A DNA stretch of 37,995 nt. Origin: Plantago elongata (lineage: Eukaryota; Streptophyta; Magnoliopsida; Lamiales; Plantaginaceae). The DNA lies in the NCBI GenBank assembly GCA_036897095.1, contig JAYMSP010000980.1, forward strand, positions 1 through 37,995, given 5' to 3'. This document shows, piece by piece, positions 9,809-21,615 of the stretch. Numbering within the stretch: the stretch's first letter is position 1; each line of letters begins with the position of its first letter. Both the position numbers and the translations under genes were made by a program. The notes beneath the pieces are model-generated. The model saw nothing but the letters and a program-made list of their open reading frames with translations. It searched no databases and was not told where the DNA came from.

Positions 9809-12800
9809 TCATTCAACTTTAGCAACACCTCCAGCAGGCATGCTGGTTTCAGCTACTGTGTCCATCACAAACCTAAAATCATGAACAGAATAATTAAAAC
9901 TCAATTACTCAAGGATAGATCAGCCACTCAAAGATCCAGACCAAAATATCGTATTATAATATGATAAGGTAAGTCATAGAATTTGGAGTACCTTGCAAAT
10001 TTGTCTTTTGATGATTGTAAAACGTAAACAGCCAGAATGAAAGAAAGCATCAGCCCTGTTTGTGGTAAGAAACCATTAGAATTATCACTTGAAGAATACA
10101 TCTAACATAGCCTGATTCATGCTGGGCTCCAACTCGGACACTAGATTTAGCAAACTCGGAACTCTCCCTCTCTCTCTGTAAACCTAATCTGATACCAACT
10201 TCTACTGATATTTATTCCAATTTTTTTAAACATAAAGACACTAGTCATCTAAGCATCTTGTGATTTTCCCTATCTTTCCAGAATCCATTTTTTTAGTGTT
10301 ATTCTTATCGAACTCAAGCCCTCAATCTCATCATGTCTCACTTCATTCTGTTAAATTGTAGAGAAGTTTAAGAGATAGATAGAAGGGAGTATTATTTACC
10401 TGATCCAAAAAGAACATAAAATCCAGAGACAACGTCGATCTCCGATTGCTCTAGCCTATTATATTTAAAAATAAAAATATAAAAGGAAATCAGCGAAGCA
10501 TTCTAAGTTTCTAAGATTACCACAAGAATCAGGTCACGAAGCTGAACAATAACACTAAATAAAACACAGATTTATTATGTTCACCCATGCAATCTAAATT
10601 CAACAATCTTCAAGAAACTTGATGAAGAAACACAACGGCTATTATGAAGGTTTGCTTCATGTAATGCCATCGATAAACTTTTCAAGATAATGCGAATTTG
10701 ATGAGATTTAACGCTTTAATGCACGCTCAAATGATAGAAACGATAGACTATCACAACAGAATTTTGTCCATTCAGGTCATCACGTCACAATATAACCTTT
10801 TATACTCAACAAAAACATATTTCGCAAGCATTGTTGACATATTTGACAGAAAATGATCATAAGGGAACGTTATATCCGTAACTAGAGTGAGACTAGAACT
10901 TATTTATTAAAAGTAAAAGGATTACAGTAAGTTACCAGGTGTATCTAACAAGAATGTGCTTTGGCCATTGTTGCTGATCCCAAAACTGTTTGCGAATGTC
11001 TGGATGAACTTCTACATCTGTTTTAAGAAGCATATCAGAAGCAACTATTAGCTAATAATGAATATGAATGACGTAAAAACATAAAATACTGAAGCAATCA
11101 GATGGTTAATGATGACATTCATAGAAGCAATTTTATTAATGGAAAATGCAACTGTGCTGCACTATAACTTTGTGGCCTTTGTAGCAATCAGAGCAGGTTA
11201 CTTGCTGCCAGAGCAATTCCCAATTACTTTTTATTAACTCTGTTTATTGCTAATTAACAATCTGGAAAGAGAAAATATTCTTCTACAGCTAGATTTAAGG
11301 AAGAAAATATCTTGAAAATTCATCCCCAACCCAAATAATTACTTCCTTCCTCCAATCCAAAGGCAGAAGATGCAAATATTCCTTTACCAACAAAAGAACC
11401 AAATCAAAGCGAATAACAGCTTTGTTTCAATTGATTGATTGGGAGCGCGATGGGGGAAAACTGAGACAGATTTGGTCTGTATAGATCTGGGCACTCAATT
11501 GAAGGTACAGTCAGATTCTATTCCTGCTCTTCCACAAAGCTTCATCGATTCCTGATAACTGGTATGGATTTTGGCTATAGTAGCTTGAAAAGAAAAAAGA
11601 AGCAGATTTTTTGGGTTCTTTGGCATGTGTGGTTAATGGTTGTGACTTACTAGAAAGTTGATATTGAGTGAGATGGAAAAGCGTACAGGAACCAAATGAA
11701 GCCGGAGTAGATTCAGTAGCATTGCTCTGTAATTTTGTACTGGAATCGTGTTGTGCAGTGTACAATCACCTGAGTTTGTACACTGTTTGTGGTTATTAAT
11801 CTTCTGGTAAATATTGATAGAGCTTGATTATCTATTTTTTAACTGTATCTTTCCATCTTCTTTACTTTCCTCTTTCCAGTTTTCTAATTAGCAACAAACT
11901 TTTTGTTTTAATTGGAAATTGCTCTGGCAGAAAGTAACCTATATGGATAGATAAACATCTGGTGTTACGATATCAATTTCCACCCAGAGAAGATATAATG
12001 ATTAACAACACTAGATGTATCAAGAAAATAAGGAATAACGTACAGCTGTGAGGCATATCTATCACTTTTGCAGTTACACCTAGCAAATCTCCACCAGAGT
12101 ACCTCTACATAACACACATGAAACATTCATTAGAAGGGAATACTATGTGGAATTTAAGCTCATCTGAATCATAACTGCATATATATCTCCAGGTAGTGAG
12201 CCAAGCAATCTAATCTAATCATGTAATGCAAGCATTTTAAGCTTTCTTTAAGCAAGAGGAGAGTGAAAGTGGCGAGCTTTATCATATAAAATTTATTCAT
12301 CTGTAAATGAACACAAATCCAATTTCAATCACATCTCTTGTCCCTTTCCCTGGCTAAAGGGGCAATAAAATACACAGTTCAATTCAGCACAGGACTTACC
12401 AGATGCATTTCAATCATTGGCACCTCGGGGCTTTTCCGGCCCACCACAAAAAGCCATGGGATATAAAACTTTTCTTTTCCAACTTGAAATGATCTGCAAA
12501 GCAATCATCTCATTAAGAAAAACATGGCCTGCTCATACAAGTATCAGGTTAAAAAGAATGAACCTGGCATTTGATGAGCTAAAACCTCATGATGGCGTGG
12601 AGAAACATAACTGACTACTACAATACTAGGTAATATGTATACAGCTCAATTGGTGAACTCAGTGACAGAGAACTGAAATCTTATGTCTACACAGTTAACG
12701 TCCATGATATATGCAATTGTTACAGAGGTAGAGAGAGTGATAGAAGAACAACTATCCTGGAAGAAAATTCAATATCAAATCTAACAAGGAACTAAGAGTA

Positions 12801-13657
12801 TTCGTCGTAGATATCCTAAATTTCATCCTAGCTTCATAATTGAGCTAAAATATGAGGTATCAAACAAAAGTCAATGAAATGAGACTCCTCGAATGAGACG
12901 AAATGAAATTTCTAGACATACCAACTCCCACCGAGGGTTACTTGAGTTTAAATAAGAATTCCACGTTTCCTAATGGTAGCTAAAACCGGTTTTTGCATAC
13001 AACTTGCTCATCTTATTGACTAATGACAACATCTAACCCACAGCAATTAATTAAAAACAGTGCAAAATGGAGCTAGAGGCGTACACTTTATACGGATCAG
13101 CTCCAGTATACCCAGTAGGTTTAGGAATCGGAACCAACGCCTGTAAAACAAAAATAATTGAGCTAAAAACACCACAAACCTTAACAAAAAAAACAATTCA
13201 AGCAAACAAAACAACCTCACGATTGACAGCGAAAATCGGACAGTGCCTCCCGATCATATCATGCCAAACAGTTCTCGACTGCAACCAATTCCAATTGAAC
13301 GACAAAAAAATCAGCAAAATCGAAACAGGTGATGTTAAATCACAGCAGCTATCTTACACCGTGAGTAATCATGCTTATTGATTTTCTCAATCTTCATAGA
13401 TATAAACTTGATTGATCAGAATAAGACAAAATTTGCTCTCGAATGATCAGTATATAACAAAATTTGCTCTACATTTACACTGGTCAATCGAAAAGGTGTG
13501 TGTGAGAGAGATAGAGAATTACCGAGTGGTATTGACCCATGCGGCTCATAGGGACGATGTCACCGGGTCGATAAGCGATTGAAATCGGTAGAATTGAGCT
13601 CAGGAGGAGCAGAGCGAGCGCCGCCGTAGGAGTGGCGGTTCTGTGAAATTTCGCCAT
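9809..13657 (-). CDS. Nine-exon gene for a 224-residue type I membrane protein of unknown function
   Basis: Reconstructed from splice sites and phase. Exons in transcript order: 13657-13523, 13278-13216, 13140-13085, 12493-12400, 12104-12044, 11017-10936, 10455-10400, 10055-9992, 9872-9809. All introns are GT-AG and the joined phases are consistent (675 bp including TGA). The protein starts MAKFHRTATPTAALALLLLS, a signal peptide ending near residue 28, and continues YRPGDIVPMSRMGQYHS. Exons 2-4 encode TVWHDMIGRHCPIFAVN, PKPTGYTGADPYK and IPWLFVVGRKSPEVPMIEMH; exon 6 encodes QWPKHILVRYTW. A transmembrane helix lies at 176-195, followed by a short tail ending MPAGGVAKVE. I recall very similar uncharacterised proteins conserved across land plants, but no function. 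The predicted topology is a lumenal or extracellular domain with a short cytosolic tail. It is convergent with the lectin kinase and divergent from the trihelix gene. Confidence 0.88.
11018..12043 (-). other. Intron 5 of the membrane-protein gene (about 1 kb)
   Basis: The largest intron of the gene. It contains a minus-strand open frame of 84 codons (11511-11765) without domain similarity. No embedded gene or transposon was recognised. Confidence 0.6.
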
Positions 13658-14807
13658 GGTTTCGCCAGTCGCCGATCGGTGTTGGTGGTCAACAGTGAAA
13701 GGCTAGCTCAAGCTCAATAAAGGAAAAGAGGTGTTAACAAATAACCACTCTACTCTTACACTTTCCGTTTCTTTCACTTTGGTCGCATTGATAGATACGT
13801 AAGTAACTCTATGACGTACGATTTTAATAACCCGATTTATATGCATTTACTATTAATTAGCAGTATTTAATCGTATATAAAAAAATAAAAATTAAAGAAT
13901 AATGATTTAACATAGTTTTAATTATTTAACAAATAATATAATCATTTGGTTTGTGTATTGGCAATTTGGCATTTCAGTTGAAAAATTCTAACCAAAAACC
14001 TTTTAACATTAAATATTATTAAAACAAACCCGACATGTATTAAAGCAGTATCGTAACTCAACAAGTTTTGTATTAATATAAAGATGTAACTCAGCAAGTC
14101 TAGCGTTAATATAGTGTTATAATGCATAAGGTCTCTAGTTGTAATAAATTTTAGACAAAGTACCTCTATGTAATGCACCATATGAATAGAGGTGGGGAAA
14201 GTTTAGTGGAGCCTGGGTTATGGTAATTTTATAGAGATTAATAAAAACTAAAGAGGGGATAAAAGTATATCAATTGAAAAATGTGATAAGAATTTACTAA
14301 TAATATTTTTGAAATATTTATAATTCTCGTATAACAAATAAAATTCTTATTTTTTTGGAATTTCTTGGTTGAAACCTCCAATATGCTACAAAATATTGTT
14401 GGAATAGATTAATGATGGTAGTCAATTGCATTTCTGTGCCAGTAGATGCTAAAATCGAGAATTCATCAAGGCCATTCGATTTCTCGAGTTTGAAGTCCTT
14501 TCAGATCGTGTGAGTATCCAAGTCACGGTCGAACCACCCCGAGAAGATGAAGACCGGATCAACAACCAATTAGCATCGTCATTAGGGGTCCCTTCTTCCA
14601 CATTCTGCCCCTAATTACAAAGTCCACTCTCACCTAATCTCATCTTCTAATCTAAACAAAAAGAAAGAAAGAAAACTCAAAAACCCTCTCCTTTTTCTTT
14701 CTCTCTCCGGAGAGAAAACGCCGTCAAACCAACAAGAAGAACGCCGTCACTTCATCATCACGTGCGTGCGCCTGTAAACTATACCGAAAGTCACGTGACT
14801 TCCAAAA
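13658..14807. promoter_or_regulatory. Divergent promoter region between the membrane-protein and trihelix genes
   Basis: About 1.15 kb separates the two divergent start codons. The middle (13800-14400) is AT-rich, with a weak two-unit repeat of TAACTCA(A/G)CAAGT at about 14054 and 14089. The part nearest the trihelix gene is CT-rich (14640-14705), as is common in plant leaders. Confidence 0.5.
14702..14799 (+). promoter_or_regulatory. Two G-boxes and a 14 bp palindrome just before the trihelix ATG
   Basis: TCTCTCCGGAGAGA at 14702-14715 is a perfect palindrome. CACGTG cores lie at 14759-14764 and 14792-14797; the second sits in the perfect 10 bp palindrome GTCACGTGAC (14790-14799), which ends 8 nt before the ATG. 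CACGTG is the core bound by bZIP and bHLH factors. These sites are probably within the leader, so a role in transcription is inferred, not shown. Confidence 0.5.
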
Positions 14808-17206
14808 ATGGCCCTCCAGCAGCTCAGTTTATCTCCTTCCACTGACGCCGTCAAAGCCGCCCGGTTGCCACGGTGGACGCGGCAAGAGATTCTCGTCCTG
14901 ATTCAGGGCAAACGGGTCACCGAGAGCCGGGTCCGGACCGGGCCGAGTTTCGGGTCGGGTCAGATCGAGCCGAAATGGGTGTCTGTCTCGTCGTACTGCA
15001 AGCGTCACGGTGTCAACCGGGGACCGGTTCAGTGTCGGAAGAGGTGGAGTAATTTAGCCGGAGATTTCAAGAAGATCAAGGAGTGGGAGATGAGCAGGAA
15101 GAGGGATGAGACGGAGTCGTTTTGGGTCATGAGGAATGATTTGAGGAGGGAGAAGAAGTTGCCGGGTTTTTTCGATAGAGAGGTTTTTGATATTCTTGAT
15201 GGAGCTACTAGTACTGCTGTTCAAGACCCTGCTGCTGCTGCTGCTCATGCTCATGATGGTGCCTTGGCTCTCACTTTGGTTCCTCACCATGACGAGGAGG
15301 AGGACGAGGAAGAGGAGGTGTTGTTTGATAGTGGACGGACTGCCATGGACGATGGCTTGTTTTCCGATTCTGAGCAGACGCCACAGGGTTCCGGGAAGGA
15401 TGTTCCTGCCCCCGTTCCGATTTCAGGTAGAATTCGTCATCATTTAATTAATTATGAGCTATGTTTGGGTAACTTGTTTAATACAGATTACTATTTGTTT
15501 ATTCTATAGAATGTTGTTATGCAAAGGTTGCAGAGTTGTATCATGTAAGTTAAAGTTCTGTTTATGATATATGAAAGGTAATCAGTTATGCAAGGCAGTT
15601 AGCATACGAGTACACTTGAATGATCATGTTAGCGCCATCGGAAGTACACATTTATTAGTTGTGTTTGGGGTTCGGAAGAGTTTCCAAGTGTATAACTATA
15701 AAGTACTGAGTTTAAGAAGAAGAAAAATACTTGATTATATTGCAGCAGAATGAAGAAAGCAGATGTCTTGGGTGTTTTGATGGAAATGTATGGAGTTTTA
15801 TAATTCATGTTTACCGTTTACAAGATGATATGATGTTTGTTATTTTGTATAACCTAAGTGTATGTTATCATGATGGTTTTTGACTTGATTAGATAAATAG
15901 AAGCATACTAGCCTCCAGGGGCAAGGCTTACCATTAGTGGTTAGTGCATTGGCAATATGACTTGAATGTTCAAGTCAAATGCTTTAGTGAAGTTTAGATG
16001 TATCCCCACATATTTTCTGTGCACAGCATAAATTTTTTGAGAGCTTTTAATTTGAATGAGCACGATTCTTGGTTCATTGTACACCAAGATGCAAGTCATG
16101 CCATATACTACTACTATCTGCAATCTTATTAAGTTTTTGTTGGCAATAGTGTTTATAATCTAAGAGAAGGTTGAGTATACATTAACCACTTTTGTACTCA
16201 TTGTGCAGTGGCAGAGAAGCAGTACGAATCACTCCCAAAAGAGACTCCTGACAAAGGTATTACTAGCTGATTTACATACATAACACTTCTGATAGTATTT
16301 CTCATAAGTTGCTTATTCCACTTGGGTCGACTTCTTGTTCTTGATTGTTCGTGAAGTGATAAGGTTTTCACCTGTGAAGCTGTGATAACTATTATATGTT
16401 GTGGTTTGAGAAACATAATTGTTTGAGGTTTTCACCCGAATGGTCTTTCCTCTTGGTTGCTAGCTGTCCTCAAATACTTGTATTCGCAACTTCATAAATG
16501 TAGTTCCAGATAGTTTTGCTTATTGTCTTCTCCAAGCAATTTAGAAGTGCCAAAATTTCAGGAACAGAATATAAAACGTGACACGGTGACAGGGTACTCT
16601 TAGTGTCATATACCTCAATTTCATTTATTACATGGTTTTGGTTGAATCTTGCTTTTGGTGCCTGTTGTACATTATATTATCCGAAAGTTCCTATTACACA
16701 AGTTCTCTATCACTGTGAAGCAAATAGGCAAATTTGATGGTTTATCCTAATTCGTAAATATCAAGTGCTATAAGGTAGGAAAAACGTTGAGAAAGAAGTA
16801 TTTGTAATGATAAAAGTCAAATCTGTAATGTCTCCTCCAAAATATCCTCTCCTGTTAAACCATAATCAGTTTGCAAGAATAAAACACTCAAATCTTTTTG
16901 CATATATCTTCATCCGTAGGCATAAATCCTGAGAAGCAGCCTGTCCCTGAAGCTGATGTTCGAAATGTACAAGAAGGAAAGAAAAGAAAGCGAAGTGCAA
17001 CAAACGGAGAGGGGGAAAGTGCTAATCTCGAGCATCTGTTACTCAACGCCTTGGAGAAAAACGGCCAACGGCTGAGCTCTCAACTTGAAGCTCAGAACAC
17101 CCATCTTCAGTTGGACAGAGAGCAACGGAAAGACCACACGAATAGCTTAATTGGAGTTCTGAACAAGCTCGCGGATGCCCTGGGAAGAATAGCCGATAAG
17201 TTGTAG
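14808..17206 (+). CDS. ASR3: ASR3-type trihelix transcription factor (317 aa, three exons)
   Basis: Exons 14808-15426, 16209-16256 and 16920-17206 join in phase (954 bp). An N-terminal trihelix DNA-binding domain spans about residues 19-118 with the three expected tryptophans (W23, W57, W80) and motifs LPRWTRQEILVLIQGKR and HGVNRGPVQCRKRWSNLAGD. An EAR-like LALTL (L153, L155, L157) follows an Ala/His-rich stretch and precedes an acidic run, which suggests repression. Exon 3 encodes a basic GKKRKR nuclear signal and a C-terminal helical region, including LDREQRKDH and LNKLADALGRIADKL, that probably mediates dimerisation. Length and order match Arabidopsis ASR3 (as I recall, about 314 residues), a repressor that acts downstream of MAP kinases in pattern-triggered immunity. 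Orthology is by recall of the sequence, not by search. The first ATG is used; the domain begins only 18 residues later. Confidence 0.9.
15427..16919 (+). other. Introns 1 and 2 of the trihelix gene
   Basis: Intron 1 (15427-16208) and intron 2 (16257-16919) flank a 48 bp exon. Intron 1 contains a tRNA-like pair of motifs at about 15937-15990, TTAGTGGTTAGTGC then TGTTCAAGTC, that could be a SINE head but is too weak to call. Confidence 0.6.
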
Positions 17207-17492
17207 CCGGAAGTGCCCTCTTAGGTGTATAGAGGAAACTGCTTTTAGTTATTGTCCTTGATTGTGAGAGAACCTTCATAATGAAGTGGCTTCTGTAGAT
17301 GATTCTTGCCTCTTCCTTCTTTGATGCATGCTTTATAGAATTTTAGCAATTTAAGTTATACAGAGTTTTTATGCATTGTATTTGCTGACATTGAGGAGAT
17401 AGATACAGTTTAAGTCTCTTGTTTTTTGGACAAGTTTTTACTTGATACATCTTTGATCAGTTATTTTATACCATATACTATGCGATATCTTT

Positions 17493-19075
17493 GAACTATT
17501 GGGTCAAGCTTGCAGGAAATGGGGTGCATTTCATGTGGTCAACCATGGTGAACTGTTGGATGAGATGAGGAGGGTGGGAAGATTGTTTTTTGTGGACTGC
17601 ACTATGGAACAGAAGCTTAGTTATTCTTGAGACCAAAATACACTTCCTTCCGAGGAGTATGGGAGTCGCATGCTGGTCACGTCTAATGACACGGTTATGG
17701 GCTGGAGGGATTATTTCAATCACCATACTTTGCCCCATTCACGGCGTGATTCCACACTTTCCACCCAATTACAGGTGAGTCTCTTCTTTGTTGGATTGCC
17801 TGCGTGCTTTTAGTTTACCTGTGCTTATTTGACAGTGCTAAAAACTGAGTGGAATTAGATAAATGTGAACTTGTTGGTGAATTATGCTCTGTGAAAATCT
17901 GAATGGAAACTGGTCTGCAACTGCAGATTGTGGAATAATGTATCTTATCTAATTGATTAGCTCCTCCTGCCCATATTTTCAACACTATTTCTTGTGTCTG
18001 CCATAGAAGAAAAGCCATAATCGCATGGATTACTACTTTTCCTTACTCGATTTAAAACATTTCTAACAGGGAAACACTAACTCATGCGTTCGGGGTATTG
18101 CATAATGGTTAGGTTGGAATATTCAGATTATCACAGGCTTGTGCTTAGACTTGCTTTGAAGTAAACTTGTACTTCATTATTCCCATAAAACCATGCTTTT
18201 TTTAATCTCAATTCTTGCTCCTTACCCTTTTCCAGAACTGAATTCTGGTTTTAATAGTAGAGAAACTGCTAATATCCAACACCAGTGAGTTTCAAGTATA
18301 GTTGGTTTACGGACTTTTGATCTTGAATTACCTCTATATACTCTGATCTTATCACGAGTTGTTAAGTTTCTATGTGAATCCTTTAAACCTATCACAAGTT
18401 CACAACCCACTCAAAAGTCTAAAATATTGCAGTTTCAAATGCTAAGAACATGGTTGACGTGTTGGTTGGGCCATCATACAATAATTGTCGATTTTAGTAA
18501 AATGCATATATGTCCTTCAGAGTATTGTTGCTAATTTCTATATTTGATGCCAATGTTATTCTGCAGATTCACCGTCTCGACATAGATGCTGGACTTTCGC
18601 ATTACACTGAGTCAGATGTTTACAGTAAGATCAACCTATCATGTGTCACGTAGATAGCTCGGGAACAAGCAGTGTTGAGGAGTGGAGGCACCTGTATCTC
18701 TACTCCTGACAGTTGGAACTGTTATGCTTGCTAGCCAGGGAAAATAAAGGTTTGCTTGTGGTTTGTTGGAATGAGTTTGCTTCCTGTCTTAGTTTTCTTT
18801 AGAAAAATTTGTCATTGATCATGGAATCGATCCACTTTGTGGATAGGAGGATGAGAGGATACTTCACCAGTTTCAGTATTAACCATGCCTTATTCTTTCA
18901 GGTCATTACTAATGGACAATACAAGCGTTGTGTACGTGAACAGGCTATTACTAATGCCAAAAAACAACGGATTTCTGTTGCCACATTTCATGGCCCTGCG
19001 AAAACGAAGATGATTATTGAGCCGCCTAAGTACAGGCTGATGCAGTATGGTGATTTTTGTAGTAGTAATCGATAA
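17493..19075 (+). pseudogene. Decayed 2-oxoglutarate-dependent dioxygenase
   Basis: Two dioxygenase pieces remain. At 17493-17774 the frame encodes KWGAFHVVNHGELLDEM, then EEYGSRMLVTSNDTVMGWRD and YFNHHTLPHSRRD, typical of the DIOX_N half of plant Fe(II)/2-oxoglutarate oxygenases. It contains a TGA after KLSYS, and the exon end (HFPPNYR before GTGAGT) is in another frame, so at least one frameshift is present. At about 18901-19075 the last exon encodes VITNGQYKRCVREQAITNAK and RISVATFHGPAKTK, then PPKYRLMQYGDF before a stop. The N-terminal start is missing, and no HxD iron site can be read between the two pieces, so the protein would not be catalytic. It lies directly downstream of the trihelix gene on the same strand. 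I cannot assign a subfamily or substrate. Confidence 0.82.
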
Positions 19076-19079
19076 GAGA

Positions 19080-21200
19080 TAAAGAAGGAACGAAGGTATG
19101 TTAACCGAAACGTGTGATTATTCGTGGTTACTGGTTAGGATAGATCGTAGAAGTCTTGAAGCTGCTAAATGACCTCTATTTGTACCCTCGTGAATTGAAA
19201 TTTTTACGACGTAAATTTGTACGTAAGGTGAACTTGCCATACCATACATATAAGGTTACACTCGACAGTAATAGAATTCATAATCTTCAAAGCTATTATG
19301 AAGTCATTCATAACAATTGTATTTGCATGATTGTTGAATGAGGAAAAATTAAAGGACGGGATAGAATTTGACGGCCTCTTTTAATTAAAATTGAATTATT
19401 TTTATGGAGAAATGACCACTATAGCGGTATGACAAACAGACCTAAAAAGAAAGCTATAATAAAGCAAAATTCCACAATAATAATGATATGACACATCCAC
19501 TAATAGACAGAGAAATTTGCAAGATCTTTGAATTGCAATTCTGAAGTTGAAACTAAATCTTTGAGAAAAGACATATAATATTTACATATACTTTTTTAGT
19601 AACAAACAACCCTATAAGAAGTTAAAATTTTGTCACTTCAAAATATCCCATCAGTAGTAGAATCATTAATCATTTAGCACTAACAATGAAGTTGAACCAT
19701 TCATATTTTATAATTTGAGAACTGGTAAGGAGACAATAAAAGACCTTTGCATTGTGTTTTCTTCATATATGAAGCCAAATGAGTAACCTCCAATATGCAA
19801 ATTGGATTATAATTTATAAAGGATTAGGTCAGAGTAAAGTTGTGTGGAATTGGTAGTGGGTCATTGTATTAAAAATTACACAAAAATATAATTAAATTGA
19901 ATTTCATTTAACTTGAATTCTGCCTCAAACTGTCCATTATCTTCTTAGAGTTCTATAAAGAAAAGAAATTAAACTATTTAGTGGAGTTCAAGTAACTGAT
20001 TAGTATAGAATTTCAGTGGCCTTTTCAATTATTATTGAGTTTTTTTAATACAAAATGTTTAATTTGAGTGGGAATATGACCGCTCCAGCAGTATAACAAA
20101 CCGGGCCTAAGTTGTTTGGGGGGTCATTGGCACAATGAACCTTCAACAAGTCTTGTATTTTCCTTATCGAAGATAATTTTAATTCAATATTAAATCTAAC
20201 ATTATTATTTTAGAATGATTCTCTTGATTTTAATACCGTTTCATAAAAATGTAGGATAGCTCAAGGTTCCATTTAGTTTAGGTAGTAATGATTCAAAAGA
20301 CTACGTATTATCCACAAACATGTATCAATTTCTACTTATCTCTTTTTTAATACCCAAAGCAACTTTAATTTGACATAGATGTACCAAAAGTCCAAAAGGA
20401 CTTTTGTTCTGAGATGAATATATTGCACAGATGTTTCACGCATGCAATACATTTACACTTACCCAAAGCAACTTTTTCACATACATACATTTCAAAATTT
20501 ATAAAATGCTAGTATCAAATTATTTGTACTAAATATCATACAATAAAGTTGAATTCAAATTCATAAAAAATATAGAGTAACATGTGTATCGTTCTTCAAT
20601 GACGCAACATAGTCTGTTTGGTTGCTATTCTTTTACAAGTTTCATTCAATTCAAAAATATTTACCAAAACCGGTATTCAATAATTGTGTCGAACCCTCAA
20701 CGTGAAGTTTGTTCGTATGAATTTACGTATCCCCCTTCCAGATTTTCACTTATTTCAGACATGTACTGGAATGTATTAACTCAGGTACCATAGAAGTTTG
20801 TTGTTATTTACCAACTCTCATGGAGTCAGTGTAAACAAAAACAGAAAAATCCAACTTATAAACCAAGTTCTGAAAGGAACTTCCTTTTCCAGCTAAACTG
20901 TTCAGTTACCATAAAAAGATAATCAATTTGAAAGAAGCAGTCGTATCACATTTCACAAGCTTCAGAAAGAGATAAAAAAAGCTGACCCTTGTCTTCAAAG
21001 TGTGTCTTCCTTTCATATACTTGATTCGTCAAGATTGAATTCTCATTTATACATGATCCGGGTTCGAATTTTCACGAATATAATATATATATAATTTTAT
21101 AATATATATATAATTTTAAATAATTAATAAAAGTATAAAATCTTTAACAAAGTATAAAGTGAGGAGGTGATGTTCGTTGATAATTCAAAGTGAAGATATT
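19080..21200. other. AT-rich intergenic DNA with a dispersed direct repeat
   Basis: No gene recognised. A direct repeat of about 35 bp occurs at 19411-19447 and 20073-20110, sharing ATGACC, GTAT then ACAAAC and CCTAA in register. Two near-identical AT stretches, ATAATATATATATAATTTT, lie near 21080-21118. The (TA)n tracts are simple repeats. Confidence 0.5.
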
Positions 21201-21300
21201 GAGATTCAGTTGGTACGACAACTTTCCTCCCAGTCAATAGGTATGAATTTGAAAAATAGAAGATTTTGAGATCGAGTTTTCGTGTTACTTTTATGAATTT
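21200..21300 (+). repeat. Probable tRNA-derived SINE head
   Basis: GATTCAGTTGGTACGAC (box A-like) is followed about 30 bp later by GGTATGAATTTGAA (box B-like), with the middle AACTTTCCTCCCAGTCAATA resembling a decayed tRNA anticodon arm region. The 3' boundary is not clear, and no intact tRNA cloverleaf can be drawn. Confidence 0.4.
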
Positions 21301-21340
21301 TAAACATGAAATTTAATATCAACTAACTTAAAACAACGAA

Positions 21341-21500
21341 GCGTAACTCTTAATTGGTAAGACGGCTTCAACACCAGCGAATAAATAGGAAATTCGAATC
21401 TTTTTTTAGCCGTTGATATAAAAATCACCTCATTAGATATTGATTTTATGAACTCCTTATTTTTGTAAGCTAGGTGAATCCATTCGTTTAATACCTTGAG
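21341..21500 (+). repeat. Second probable tRNA-derived SINE head
   Basis: AACTCTTAATTGGTAAGAC (box A-like) and GAAATTCGAATC (box B-like) are separated by about 32 bp, followed by TTTTTTTAGCCGTTG and an unrelated 3' part. It lies within about 140 bp of the previous head, in the same orientation. A decayed tRNA pseudogene is the alternative. Confidence 0.4.
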
Positions 21501-21615
21501 AGAAACAATATGCTTCATTTACTGTACAAACTAACGCTTGGTTTATAATACAAACTCAGTCATGGTTTGGTTTAACTCGCTAAGTAAATAGTTTGTACAG
21601 GAGAAACATGTACAA

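Noticed and set aside
13067-13381. 104-codon plus-strand frame
   Set aside because: It covers exons 2 and 3 of the membrane-protein gene on the opposite strand.
15937-15995. tRNA-like motifs in trihelix intron 1
   Set aside because: Box A and box B resemblance is weak and no cloverleaf or SINE boundary can be drawn.
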